Positions 51,074 through 60,072 of a stretch of DNA of 64,000 bases are shown one piece after another. The stretch's first letter is position 1. Every line of letters begins with the position of its first letter. The translations under genes were made by a program, and so were the position numbers. The DNA lies in assembly GCA_964475945.1 (NCBI GenBank), contig CAYYYF010000001.1, positions 1 through 64,000 on the forward strand, given 5' to 3'. The notes under the pieces are model-generated. The model did no database searches, had not been told where the DNA came from, and worked only from the letters and a program-made list of their open reading frames with translations. This stretch comes from JBBIQH01 sp964475945 (GTDB lineage Archaea > Thermoproteota > Nitrososphaeria > Nitrososphaerales > Nitrosocaldaceae).

Positions 51074-53701
51074 ATGATAAGGAATGCAAAGGATATCTAT
51101 GATGTGAAGGACGATGAGCATATCCTCTCTAGGCTAGATGATACTGTAAGCATGTGGTTTAAGAAGAGGTTTAGATCCCTAACCCCTCCTCAAAGATACT
51201 CAATACTAAGCATACTCGATGGTTACAATACACTGGTAGCAAGCCCTACAGGCTCTGGTAAGACGCTGAGTGCATTCCTTAGCATAATAAGCGAGCTTGT
51301 TATGCTTGCAAAGAAGGGTATGCTTGAGGATAAGGTATACTGCATATATATAAGCCCATTACGCTCACTCAACAACGATATAGCAAAGAACCTGAAGATG
51401 CCACTTGAGGAATTATCTCAGATGGATGAATCTGCAGGGAAGATAAGGGTAGGGGTTAGGACAGGTGATACCTTGCAGAGTGAGAGGGCAAGGATGCTTA
51501 AAAAACCTCCACATATACTTATAACTACGCCAGAGAGTATCGCTATAGTATTATGTGCACCAAAGTTCAGGGAGAAGCTCAAGGGTGTAAGATGGGTTAT
51601 AGTAGATGAGATACATGAGTTATGCTCTAGCAAGAGAGGTGTGCATCTAAGCCTAAGCCTTGAGAGGTTACATGAGTTATCCTCTAGCAAGGGGTTCATA
51701 AGGATTGGGCTCAGTGCTACCCTGCATCCATTGGATGAGGTAGCAAGGTTCCTGGTAGGTTATGAGAATGGTGTTGAGAGGGATTGCGTAATAGTTGATG
51801 CTAGGTTCGTCAAACCAATGAGTCTAATAACATTATCACCACTTAAAGATATAGTACATGCAAAGGCTGATGAGTTGAATAAGCGCATGTACAATCTTAT
51901 AAAGAGGATAATAAAGAAGCATAAGACAACGCTTATCTTTACAAACACACGCTCTGGCACTGAGAGGGTAGTATACCATCTATCAAAGATGAATGTAGTT
52001 GATGCAGATGAGTTGGCAGCGCATCATAGCTCATTATCAAGGGAGATAAGGCTTGATGTTGAGGATAGGTTAAAGAATGGGAAAATGAAGGTTGTTGTTA
52101 CAAGCACTAGCCTAGAGTTAGGGATAGATATAGGTAGCATAGATGCTGTTATACAGATAGGTTCACCAAAGTCAATAGCAAGGTGCCTGCAGAGGGTAGG
52201 TAGATCTGGGCACTCACTTGAGTTAGAGTCTAAGGGCTACCTTATAGCAATGGATAATGATGATCTTGTAGAGGATGCTGTGATGTGCATGAATGCTATG
52301 CAAGGGAAGATAGATAGTGTGCATATACCAAGGAATGCCCTTGATGTGCTTGCTCAGCATATCCTTGGCATGGCAATAGAGAGGAAGCATAAGGTTGATG
52401 AGGCATACAAAATAGTTAGGAGGAGTTACTGCTACAGAGACTTAAGCATAGACAAGTTCAAGCAAGTGTTAAGGTATCTAGCAGGTATGTATAAAGGTTT
52501 AGAGAGTAATAAAGTATATGGTAAGATATGGTACGATGAGGGTAGTGAGGAGTTTGGGAAGAGAGGATTAGCAGCAAGGATGATATATGCTACAAACATA
52601 GGCACAATACCTGATGAGGTTGCTGTTAAGGTATATACTAGGGATGGTAAATGGGTTGGTAGCATAGAGGAGGAGTTCCTTGAGCGTTTAAGCCCAGGGG
52701 ATATATTTGTGCTTGGGGGTAAGACATATGAGTTCATATCAAGCAAAGGCCTAACAGCAATAGTTAGGAGTGCAGAGGGCTTAAAACCTACAATACCGAG
52801 TTGGTTCAGTGAGATGCTGCCATTAAGCTTTGATCTTGGTGAGGAGATAGCAAGGTTAAGAGGCTTGATACTCTCTATGCTTGATAAGGGTAAGAAGAGC
52901 AGCATTGCAAAGATGATAAAAGATAGGTTATATACGGATGATAATGCAGCAGATGCAATACTTGCATATATGTATGCTGAGTATAGGTTCTTAAAGTTCC
53001 TAGGCTTGGATATGAGCAAGGATCATCCTAGCGATAAGAACCTGCTTATAGAGTACTGTATAGATGAGCAGGGTAAGAGGAATATAATATTCCATACGGT
53101 ATTTGGTAGAAGGGTTAACGATGCATTAGCAAGGGCATATGCACAGGTAGCAAAGGCTATGCTTAGGAAGAATATTGCTATATCTGTTACAGATACTGCA
53201 TTCATGCTTATGCTAGGCTATGATGATATAGATGTTAAGGAGTTACTATCAAGGGTTAACTCAGGTAACATTAGAATACTATTACTTGAGGCTATAAGGA
53301 ATACTGAGATGGTCAAGACTAGGTTTAGGCATTGTGCAGTAAGGGCGCTTATGGTGCTAAGGAGCTACAAGGGTTACGAGGTTACAGTTGCAAGGCAGCA
53401 GACCAATGCTGAGATACTTATGAGGCTATGCGAGAGGCTTGATAACTTCCCAGTACTAGAGGAGACTTACAGGGAGGTTATGGAGGATCTCATGGATGTT
53501 AATAGGGCAGAGTTTGTGCTCAAGGAGGTGGAGCAGGGTAAGAGAAGGTTCATAGTATGTAAGGCTAGCGATGTACCATCACCATTCAGTCACATGCTTA
53601 TAGTATCTGGCTATAGCGATGTTGTGCTTATGGAGGATAGGAAGGAGATACTTGAGGCCCTACATGAGATGGTTATGAGGAAGGTAAATGCCAAGAGATA
53701 A
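51074..53701 (+). CDS. lhr: Lhr-family SF2 DNA helicase
   Basis: 3'-5' DNA/RNA helicase of the large Lhr family, 875 residues. Visible: Walker A SPTGSGKT (near 56-63), DEIH (VIVDEIHELCSSKRGVHLSL), the RecA2 motif ATLHPLDE, motif VI QRVGRSGHSLELESKG, then the winged-helix and beta-barrel Lhr-core C-terminus (LYTDDNAADAILAYMYAEYRFLKF). The length fits Lhr-core without the large C-terminal extension of E. coli Lhr. It follows the MBL nuclease and precedes a nitrilase. Likely role is repair or stalled-fork processing. Confidence 0.94.
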   Translation: MIRNAKDIYDVKDDEHILSRLDDTVSMWFKKRFRSLTPPQRYSILSILDGYNTLVASPTGSGKTLSAFLSIISELVMLAKKGMLEDKVYCIYISPLRSLNNDIAKNLKMPLEELSQMDESAGKIRVGVRTGDTLQSERARMLKKPPHILITTPESIAIVLCAPKFREKLKGVRWVIVDEIHELCSSKRGVHLSLSLERLHELSSSKGFIRIGLSATLHPLDEVARFLVGYENGVERDCVIVDARFVKPMSLITLSPLKDIVHAKADELNKRMYNLIKRIIKKHKTTLIFTNTRSGTERVVYHLSKMNVVDADELAAHHSSLSREIRLDVEDRLKNGKMKVVVTSTSLELGIDIGSIDAVIQIGSPKSIARCLQRVGRSGHSLELESKGYLIAMDNDDLVEDAVMCMNAMQGKIDSVHIPRNALDVLAQHILGMAIERKHKVDEAYKIVRRSYCYRDLSIDKFKQVLRYLAGMYKGLESNKVYGKIWYDEGSEEFGKRGLAARMIYATNIGTIPDEVAVKVYTRDGKWVGSIEEEFLERLSPGDIFVLGGKTYEFISSKGLTAIVRSAEGLKPTIPSWFSEMLPLSFDLGEEIARLRGLILSMLDKGKKSSIAKMIKDRLYTDDNAADAILAYMYAEYRFLKFLGLDMSKDHPSDKNLLIEYCIDEQGKRNIIFHTVFGRRVNDALARAYAQVAKAMLRKNIAISVTDTAFMLMLGYDDIDVKELLSRVNSGNIRILLLEAIRNTEMVKTRFRHCAVRALMVLRSYKGYEVTVARQQTNAEILMRLCERLDNFPVLEETYREVMEDLMDVNRAEFVLKEVEQGKRRFIVCKASDVPSPFSHMLIVSGYSDVVLMEDRKEILEALHEMVMRKVNAKR

Positions 53702-53732
53702 TAATTATATTATAAAGTTGTAAAGGTTATCC

Positions 53733-54509
53733 ATGGTTAGAGTAGCACTGCTACAGTTAGAGGTTAAGGATAGCATAGATGAGGCTATGGAGCATGCTCT
53801 AGAACTCTTAAAGAAAGTAGGTTCTGCCAGATCAGATATAGTATGCTTACCAGAGCAGTGGTACCCTAAGCAACTTGATAACTTAGATGAACTTAAACCA
53901 TTGCAGGATACTGCTATAGAGTATAACATGGTAATAGTTAGTGGTGCATTCTATAGGAGTATTGATGGTAGCATGTATATCTCATGCCCAGTAATAGGTA
54001 GTGATGGTAGAATAATGGGGGAGCAGTTCAAACTGCACCCATATGGTAAAGAGGTTAGTAATGTTAAGGCAGGAGATAGGCTCCTACTCTTTGAGCACAA
54101 TGGTGTAAGGTTTGGAGTAGCCATATGCCATGATGTTGTATTCCCAGAGGTTGCAAGGGCACTAGCATTGAATAATGCAGATCTCATCTTCTTCCCATCA
54201 AGGATAATAAGCGAGGGTATAGAACCTTGGCATATCTACGTTAAGGCTAGAGCGTTAGAGAATAGAGTGTCATGCATAGCACCTAACCTATGCAGTGATA
54301 AGTTTGGTGGCATGAGCATAATAGTTGATTTAAGATATGATGAGGCTTTGGATATAGTGCTCCCAGATGTTGTTGTAGCATCTGGAGGGGAGCATGTTGT
54401 AATAAGTGATATAGATATAGAAGCAAGTAGGAGGATAAGGAGCATTAGGATGAGTGAGTTAAGGAGTGATTACTTAAGATTGGTAAAAATTATATGGGTA
54501 AATAAATAG
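53733..54509 (+). CDS. Carbon-nitrogen hydrolase (nitrilase superfamily)
   Basis: Cytosolic amidase- or nitrilase-like hydrolase of 258 residues. The Glu-Lys-Cys triad is visible: E41 in CLPEQW, Lys in FKLHPYGKE and Cys in VAICHDVVFPE. The GVRFGVAICHD and KARALENRVSCIAPNL blocks are typical. Substrate (omega-amidase, carbamoyl-putrescine, propionamide or other) cannot be told; sequence near the active site (CHDVVFPEVARAL) does not match any subgroup that I can name. It begins 31 bases after lhr, so it may be in the same transcript. Confidence 0.88.
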   Translation: MVRVALLQLEVKDSIDEAMEHALELLKKVGSARSDIVCLPEQWYPKQLDNLDELKPLQDTAIEYNMVIVSGAFYRSIDGSMYISCPVIGSDGRIMGEQFKLHPYGKEVSNVKAGDRLLLFEHNGVRFGVAICHDVVFPEVARALALNNADLIFFPSRIISEGIEPWHIYVKARALENRVSCIAPNLCSDKFGGMSIIVDLRYDEALDIVLPDVVVASGGEHVVISDIDIEASRRIRSIRMSELRSDYLRLVKIIWVNK

Positions 54510-54537
54510 AAATTAATTAAAAATAAGATGGATGCTA

Positions 54538-55530
54538 TTACTCTACTCCTTTGAATACCCTTATCCTCTCTATTAACTCATCCAACTCTATACCCTCTGG
54601 ATACTCTATGCCATATGCCTTATTATCAACTATCTTGTATACTCCATCCTTTATATACACTCTAGAGTAAAGGTAATACTCTGCAACATTCTCATGCTCC
54701 TTATCCTCAGATCCTTGTAAAAACTCTTCTTTGGTACCATACTTGATGAAGTAAAGGCATACCTTATCCTCTCCAATACATCCCTTTATATCATCTATAT
54801 CCCAAACGTAGAATGTAATCTCCTTCTCTTTATAATCTGGTATTGCCATATCTATCTCTACAGTTACATTCCTACTAGTTAGATACTTATAGTCCTCATC
54901 TTCAGAAGATACAGTCTTCTCTATGCTCTTAACCTTACCTATCACTGCATAAGCTGAGTTGATTGCTATATCCTTTATCCTCTCAGCCCTAGCCTTCTCT
55001 ATTATACTTATAAGTTCATCAAGTTTGTAGCTACCAAAGTGTGGATTGTATGCAATATCATTGCTATCTATAGAGAACTTCTGTGAAGTGACAGATACCA
55101 CGTAGCCATCCTCACCATCCCAATCACTATCTGAGTAACGGAGGAATAATAATACCCTCTCACCTTCCTTGAGTTGCACTGATTGGTTGATGAGGGTCTT
55201 ACCATCACCGAAAGTCTTTATAGTTATCCTCTTATCCTTGTAATTGCCTGTCAATTCCTTCTCTATATCTACATACATTGTGGCAGTAGCCTTCTTAATC
55301 TTACCGTTATCAAAGTGCTCTACCCCAAGAGTACTACCAACTTTACCTAATACTATTACATCTGATGTTCTAGCCATCTCTTCTAAGGTGATTGGTATCT
55401 CAGAAAAGGTAACATATGCTGGTCCACGTTCAAATATACCTGTGCTAGTAATGAAGCTAAGGATAAGATACACACCAACTGCTATACCTATACCTGCAAC
55501 TATTGTCTTTACCTTTACCATTGCTATCAC
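54538..55530 (-). CDS. Exported protein with two related beta domains
   Basis: A 330-residue extracytoplasmic protein anchored by one N-terminal helix (about 8-27). Two domains share a pattern: SDVIVLGKVGSTL...ATMYVDIEKELTGNYKDKRITIKTFGDG (about 55-120) and SAYAVIGKVKSIEKTV...VTVEIDMAIPDYKEKEITFYVWDID (about 191-240). This suggests an internal duplication of an OB-like or beta-barrel unit. Each is followed by a GERVLLFLR / CLYFIKYG strand. It follows the metalloprotease gene with a 4-base overlap. Possibly an inhibitor or partner of the protease, by context only. Confidence 0.6.
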   Translation of the reverse strand: MIAMVKVKTIVAGIGIAVGVYLILSFITSTGIFERGPAYVTFSEIPITLEEMARTSDVIVLGKVGSTLGVEHFDNGKIKKATATMYVDIEKELTGNYKDKRITIKTFGDGKTLINQSVQLKEGERVLLFLRYSDSDWDGEDGYVVSVTSQKFSIDSNDIAYNPHFGSYKLDELISIIEKARAERIKDIAINSAYAVIGKVKSIEKTVSSEDEDYKYLTSRNVTVEIDMAIPDYKEKEITFYVWDIDDIKGCIGEDKVCLYFIKYGTKEEFLQGSEDKEHENVAEYYLYSRVYIKDGVYKIVDNKAYGIEYPEGIELDELIERIRVFKGVE

Positions 55531-56102
55531 CTATATATACTACTTAACTCATTACTATCGTATGATTTTACACCATTCCATATATTACAATCATACCCAC
55601 CATACATTGTACTGCTAGGATTTGTCCACCATACATCATTAAACATTACGTAATGTCCAAACTCATGTCTCGCAACGTAATCTAGTGTGTAAGGCTGACC
55701 AGTACATCTTCCATAACTAACAAACTTATAACCACGGTTTATCTCCATATCAGTATCAACAAGATAGCCTCCTTGTTGATTATAAATTACTCTTGCTAAC
55801 CATGATGCACTAGGAGCATAACCACTTGTTATCCAATTGTTACAGTTATTACCGCTAACCTTATTTATTGTGAATATTGATGGCTGATCATTCCAGTCAT
55901 TCCTTGCTTGGTCTATCTCACTCGCAACTACACTATATCTGTTTGTATATCCGTTTATATTTATTAAAGAGAGGCTATAAGAGTCATAGCAAACATTTGT
56001 GTATGGTAATAACCATCTATAGCCACTGTAATGGTTAGCATATGCTATATTACTGCTAAGTACTGTTATTGCTGCAGCAGTAGTAATAATACTTATCCTC
56101 AT
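55527..56102 (-). CDS. Secreted metzincin-like zinc protease
   Basis: Exported metalloprotease of about 191 residues. The signal peptide (IITTAAAITVLSSNIAYA) precedes a catalytic domain with HEFGHYVMFND (H158, E159, H162, D168 in the longer 203-residue numbering, third ligand Asp as in snapalysin) and a Met-turn STMYGG. Six cysteines suggest disulfides. A longer start at 56138 exists, but the ATG ending at 56102 begins at the signal peptide and has ATATATATA at 56124-56132, 26 bases upstream. It is co-transcribed with the next protein. Substrate unknown. Confidence 0.72.
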   Translation of the reverse strand: MRISIITTAAAITVLSSNIAYANHYSGYRWLLPYTNVCYDSYSLSLININGYTNRYSVVASEIDQARNDWNDQPSIFTINKVSGNNCNNWITSGYAPSASWLARVIYNQQGGYLVDTDMEINRGYKFVSYGRCTGQPYTLDYVARHEFGHYVMFNDVWWTNPSSTMYGGYDCNIWNGVKSYDSNELSSIYR

Positions 56103-56123
56103 AAGATAATTATGATGATTCCC

Positions 56124-56132
56124 ATATATATA
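56124..56132 (-). promoter_or_regulatory. TATA box of the secreted protease gene
   Basis: ATATATATA on either strand, centred about 26 bases before the ATG at 56102. It indicates a leaderless transcript and supports that start. Confidence 0.5.
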
Positions 56133-56176
56133 GGTCAAAAATATATCATCCGATAATACAAAATAATAATATTATA

Positions 56177-57241
56177 TTACCTCTCCCTCTTACCCTCTAT
56201 AAACTCTAGAAATGCTTGTTTAGCATCATTGTAAGGCATCTGCACTGGGGGATGCTTGAAGCAGTATGCTGATACACTTGTTAATGCACCACTAACCCCT
56301 CTATCTAATGCCACCTTTGTTGCCCTAATGGCATCTATCATAACACCAGCACTATTATATGCATCTATCACATTTAGTTTAACGTTTATCTCTAATGGCA
56401 CATTACAGAAGTAACTCCCCTTTATGTATATGTAGCATACCTTCTCATTCTTAAGGAAGCCTACGTAATCGCTAGGTCCTATACGCATAGGCACGTCATA
56501 GGGTAGCATTGCCCTTACAGCACTAGCCTTGCTCTCCCTCTTATGCTCCAACCTATCCTCATCTAGCATGTTATAAAAGTCTGCATCACCTCCTATATTC
56601 AACTGGTATGTCTCCTCAACCTTTACACCTCTATCGACCAATAGCTTGATAAGGCTCTTATGGAGCACGGTTGCCCCTAGTTGGCTCATGACATCATCAC
56701 CAGCAACAGGTAAGCCCTTACTTACAAACCTCTCCTCCCATCTCTTATCAGATGCTATAAAGACTGGCATTGCATTTATGAATGCTACACCAGCATTCAA
56801 TGCCTGCTCAGCATAATACATAGTGCCCTTTACACTACCTACTGGAAGGTAGTTTATCAGGATATCAGCCTTGCTCTCTTTAAGCCTCTTAGCAACATCA
56901 ACTGCAGGTTCATCTGATACCTTTACTATATTGCTTAGATGCCTACCTATACCATCATGTACCTCACCCTTCTCTATCTTAACACCTAGAGGTTCAACAT
57001 CGCATACCTGAAGGGTATTGTTAGGCTCAGCGAATATACCCTCTGCAAGATCCTTGCCCACCTTGTTTGCAGCAACATCGAATGCAGCAACGAACTCTAT
57101 ATCACTTGGTGTTATACCAGCAAGATCGTATGCTATTAGCCCAATTGAGTCATTCTCATGTGAGTAATATCTTGTGCCTTGAACAAGTGCAGATGCACAA
57201 TTACCTACCCCTGCTATGGCTACTCTTACCTTCCTTCCCAT
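56177..57241 (-). CDS. ino1: Myo-inositol-1-phosphate synthase
   Basis: NAD+-dependent conversion of glucose-6-phosphate to inositol-1-phosphate, for inositol lipids or compatible solutes. Blocks are VAIAGVGNCASALVQG, NYLPVGSVKGTMYYAEQAL, FINAMPVFIA, GDDVMSQLGATVLHKSL and IGGDADFYNML with the catalytic Lys region (LDEDRLEHKRESKASAV). 354 residues is the archaeal/actinobacterial short form. Divergent from deoxyhypusine synthase. The IMPase at 4373 could dephosphorylate its product. Confidence 0.96.
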   Translation of the reverse strand: MGRKVRVAIAGVGNCASALVQGTRYYSHENDSIGLIAYDLAGITPSDIEFVAAFDVAANKVGKDLAEGIFAEPNNTLQVCDVEPLGVKIEKGEVHDGIGRHLSNIVKVSDEPAVDVAKRLKESKADILINYLPVGSVKGTMYYAEQALNAGVAFINAMPVFIASDKRWEERFVSKGLPVAGDDVMSQLGATVLHKSLIKLLVDRGVKVEETYQLNIGGDADFYNMLDEDRLEHKRESKASAVRAMLPYDVPMRIGPSDYVGFLKNEKVCYIYIKGSYFCNVPLEINVKLNVIDAYNSAGVMIDAIRATKVALDRGVSGALTSVSAYCFKHPPVQMPYNDAKQAFLEFIEGKRER

Positions 57242-57297
57242 GCATCTTACACATCTGCATATTAAAATAAACCTTTCCTAATGTTATAATATACCTA

Positions 57298-58236
57298 ATG
57301 AGTAGATTAAGCATGCTTGAGTGGAAGGTTAAGGATATAAGCATAGATAAGGACTCTACCATAAAGCATATAATAGATGAGATGCTCAACTCTGGATTCA
57401 TGGCTAAGCATCTTGCTTTAGCATCAAATATATTGAATGATATGCTTAAGGATGAGGGGTGCCTTAAATTCCTATCGTTTGTAGGTGCTATAATAGCAAG
57501 TGGGGCTAGAGGCATTATAAGGGATATGCTAAAGTATAGGATGTTCGATGTAGTTATAACTACATGTGGTGCATTGGATCATGATATTGCTAAAGCATAC
57601 GCTGACTACTATACAGGTGACTTTGATATGGATGATTATAGATTGACAGATGAGCATATACATAGGCTAGGTAACCTCCTTGTGCCATTGGATAACTATG
57701 GTCCATTGATTGAGAAGGTAGTACAGCAGGTGCTTGAGGAGAGTTATACAAGTGGTGTAAGGGAGTTATCAAGTAGTGATCTATGCTATATACTAGGTAA
57801 GGATGCAGGTGAGTCATCCTTTCTATACTGGGCATACAAGAACAACATACCTGTATTCGTGCCTGGGATAATGGATGGTGCTGTTGGTACTCAGGTATGG
57901 TTATTTGCTCAAAGACATAAGGACTTTAGGCTTAACCTGCTCAAGGATGCTGATAGACTTGCTGAGCTTGTGTTTAATGCTAAGAAGAGTGGAGCATTAA
58001 TGATTGGGGGAGGGATCTCGAAGCATCATACGCTCTGGTGGAACCAGTTCAAGGGAGGACTTGATTATGTTGTATACATAACAACTGCTGTAGAGTATGA
58101 TGGTAGCCTTAGTGGTGCACTTGTTAGAGAGGCTGTGTCATGGGGCAAGGTTAATGTTAATGCAAGGCATGTAACAGTTTATGGGGAGGCTACTCTTATA
58201 CTACCATTCCTATATGCTAGCATGCTTAATAGGTAG
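57298..58236 (+). CDS. dys: Deoxyhypusine synthase
   Basis: Transfers aminobutyl from spermidine to a Lys of aIF5A, the first step of hypusine formation. The NAD+-binding and active-site features are FLSFVGAIIASGARGIIRDML, DVVITTCGALDHDIAKAYADYY, VPVFVPGIMDGAVGTQVWLF and the catalytic Lys in GGGISKHHTLWWNQFKGGLDYVVYITTAVEYDGSLSGA. 312 residues is normal. Its end overlaps the end of the convergent GNAT gene by 11 bases. Confidence 0.96.
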   Translation: MSRLSMLEWKVKDISIDKDSTIKHIIDEMLNSGFMAKHLALASNILNDMLKDEGCLKFLSFVGAIIASGARGIIRDMLKYRMFDVVITTCGALDHDIAKAYADYYTGDFDMDDYRLTDEHIHRLGNLLVPLDNYGPLIEKVVQQVLEESYTSGVRELSSSDLCYILGKDAGESSFLYWAYKNNIPVFVPGIMDGAVGTQVWLFAQRHKDFRLNLLKDADRLAELVFNAKKSGALMIGGGISKHHTLWWNQFKGGLDYVVYITTAVEYDGSLSGALVREAVSWGKVNVNARHVTVYGEATLILPFLYASMLNR

Positions 58237-58933
58237 TGTATATTAACTTTGAGTATGCATACCTAAAGCCATTCTTATAGTAGAAGGGTAGAAGCATATC
58301 CCTAGCAAATGTCTGTACTATGAGCATCATATCCCTTTCCTTGCTCTTGGTTATAGCATCCCTTAAAAGCATGCTTGCTACACCTCGCCTCCTATGCTCT
58401 TTGATAACACCTAAGCAGTATATGCCCATTACATTATTGCTTATAAATAGTGCAGAGCATCCAATAGGGTTATCTTTCTTATATACTAGATCAAGTATAA
58501 GGTTATTACCATACTTCTTTATCCTTCTTCCAAACTCATCCCTGTAGTTGTGATTGGTTATATTGAATGCAGTAAAGAATACATCTAGCCATGTATCAAC
58601 ATCGCTTGCTTCTTTACATATGATGTTACTGTTATTACCCCTTACTGTATTATCATGAACAAGGGTTACTATACTATCGTATAAGGAGTAACCATACATA
58701 TTAATGCTACCAATAGAGTATATGAATGGTGTTATACCCTTACTCTTAAGTATGTTCACAGCCTTTGCTATATCCTCTAATGCATTAACATCCTTAACAA
58801 CTATCCTATTAAAGAACTCATCATCAATATTACAGTTGTAGTATATGGTAACATGCTCACTAACAATAACCTTATTTGTAAACAGTTCTACAAATGATAA
58901 CTCGTTATCCTCAATTATGTTAAAATAGCACAT
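58226..58933 (-). CDS. GNAT-family acetyltransferase
   Basis: A 235-residue protein with a C-terminal GNAT domain (about 115-235): VMGIYCLGVIKEHRRRGVASMLLRDAITKSKERDMMLIVQT carries the acetyl-CoA loop (HRRRGVASML). An N-terminal half (about 15-110) with IVVKDVNALEDIAKAVNILKSKGITPFIYSIGS may be a degenerate second GNAT or an acceptor-binding domain. Its first 14 bases lie inside the 3' end of the CysRS-like gene, so the two are tightly coupled. Substrate unknown; an acetyltransferase linked to cysteine ligation would fit the context, but this is inference. Confidence 0.78.
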   Translation of the reverse strand: MCYFNIIEDNELSFVELFTNKVIVSEHVTIYYNCNIDDEFFNRIVVKDVNALEDIAKAVNILKSKGITPFIYSIGSINMYGYSLYDSIVTLVHDNTVRGNNSNIICKEASDVDTWLDVFFTAFNITNHNYRDEFGRRIKKYGNNLILDLVYKKDNPIGCSALFISNNVMGIYCLGVIKEHRRRGVASMLLRDAITKSKERDMMLIVQTFARDMLLPFYYKNGFRYAYSKLIYTTY

Positions 58934-60005
58934 CGGCTATAACCTTTAGGGTATTGGTGCTTATCTCCTCAAGATTATTGTAAAGCATATCTATAACCTT
59001 ATCTGTTGCAAGGTCATCGCTCATATACTCATCAAATGCATTTAGGTAACTACTATTACTATTACTACTATCATTATCCATCAATCTTGCATCTATGCGC
59101 ATTGCTAGCTCGCTGAACCTCCCAAGTCTATGGGTATCAAACTCCATATCTTCTCTATAATGCTCTGCTAGCATGTATAAGCGTAATGCCTTATACCCAT
59201 ACTTTACTACCATATCCCTTAGCCTTAGCACATTCTTGTATGACTTGCTCATCTTTCTACCACCTACCTTAAGTAGCCCTAAGTGCATGAATGCTCCTAC
59301 CCTATAGTTACCATTGGTTAATGCACTACACTGTGCAATGTATGCCTCATGGTGTGGATATATAAGATCCCTAGAGCCTACATGTATATCGTAATTGCAA
59401 TAGTAATTTGCTAATGCTACAGATGTATCCTGTATATGCCAGTATGGATACCTCTTGCTGTATTGCAGTAGTATATCTGCCATACTCTTCTTACCCTTAA
59501 GCATATCCAATGGCTTACTCATAACCTCATCTATGCTTGAGCATGATAGCAGCCCATAACCATACTTATATGCATGATATATATCAAAGTATACTCTATC
59601 TGCTAGCCTGTAAGCATAACCCTTATCAATAAGCTTATCTATACACTGATTTGCATAATCTATGTAATCGCTAACATAGGCAAGTGCATCTATACTATCT
59701 AATGCATCTACAAGCCTTAGATCCCTGATCATCTCCTCTGAGTACTTTAGTGCTATGCTACCTGTATCAAGCCCCTCAGCCTTTGCCCTCTCATCTATCT
59801 TTGGATCCACATCTGTTACATTCACAAGTAGGTATGTATCTGCACATGCTCTAAATCTAAGGTACTTTACAAGAGTATCAACTACTATGAATAACCTTGC
59901 ATGTCCTAGATGAAGGTAATCGTACAATGTTGGGCCACATACAAATATCTTAACCTTGCTTCCAAGTAACTCTCTCCTCTTACTCAATGTATTAAATATA
60001 TGCAT
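58920..60005 (-). CDS. cysS: Short cysteinyl-tRNA synthetase-like protein with altered zinc site
   Basis: Class I synthetase fold. N-terminal FVCGPTLYDYLHLGHARL (HLGH 32-35) and GGRKMSKSYKN (KMSKS 251-255) are intact. Zinc ligands of E. coli CysRS are C28, C209, H234 and E238. Here C23 and H218 are kept, but the second is D193 (WHIQD instead of WHIEC) and the fourth is Y222 (HHEAY instead of HHENE). The chain is 361 residues against about 460, with little left of the anticodon-binding end. It is either the organism's divergent CysRS or a paralogue with another role, such as MshC-like amine-cysteine ligation. The ATG is leaderless-type with a TATA box near 60033. Confidence 0.75.
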   Translation of the reverse strand: MHIFNTLSKRRELLGSKVKIFVCGPTLYDYLHLGHARLFIVVDTLVKYLRFRACADTYLLVNVTDVDPKIDERAKAEGLDTGSIALKYSEEMIRDLRLVDALDSIDALAYVSDYIDYANQCIDKLIDKGYAYRLADRVYFDIYHAYKYGYGLLSCSSIDEVMSKPLDMLKGKKSMADILLQYSKRYPYWHIQDTSVALANYYCNYDIHVGSRDLIYPHHEAYIAQCSALTNGNYRVGAFMHLGLLKVGGRKMSKSYKNVLRLRDMVVKYGYKALRLYMLAEHYREDMEFDTHRLGRFSELAMRIDARLMDNDSSNSNSSYLNAFDEYMSDDLATDKVIDMLYNNLEEISTNTLKVIADVLF

Positions 60006-60072
60006 AGATTGTAGGTATTAAATTACCTTAAATATATTAGATTCTCTTTTCCTACTTCCACTACCCCTCCTT

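Noticed and set aside
56177..60005. A complete mycothiol-type biosynthesis cluster
   Set aside because: Only an inositol-phosphate synthase, a GNAT protein and a CysRS-like protein are present; no MshA-like glycosyltransferase or MshB-like deacetylase is next to them, and MshC normally keeps its zinc Cys.
60013..60028. Inverted repeat AGGTA-TTAAAT-TACCT before the CysRS-like gene
   Set aside because: Five-base arms are too short to separate from chance in AT-rich DNA.
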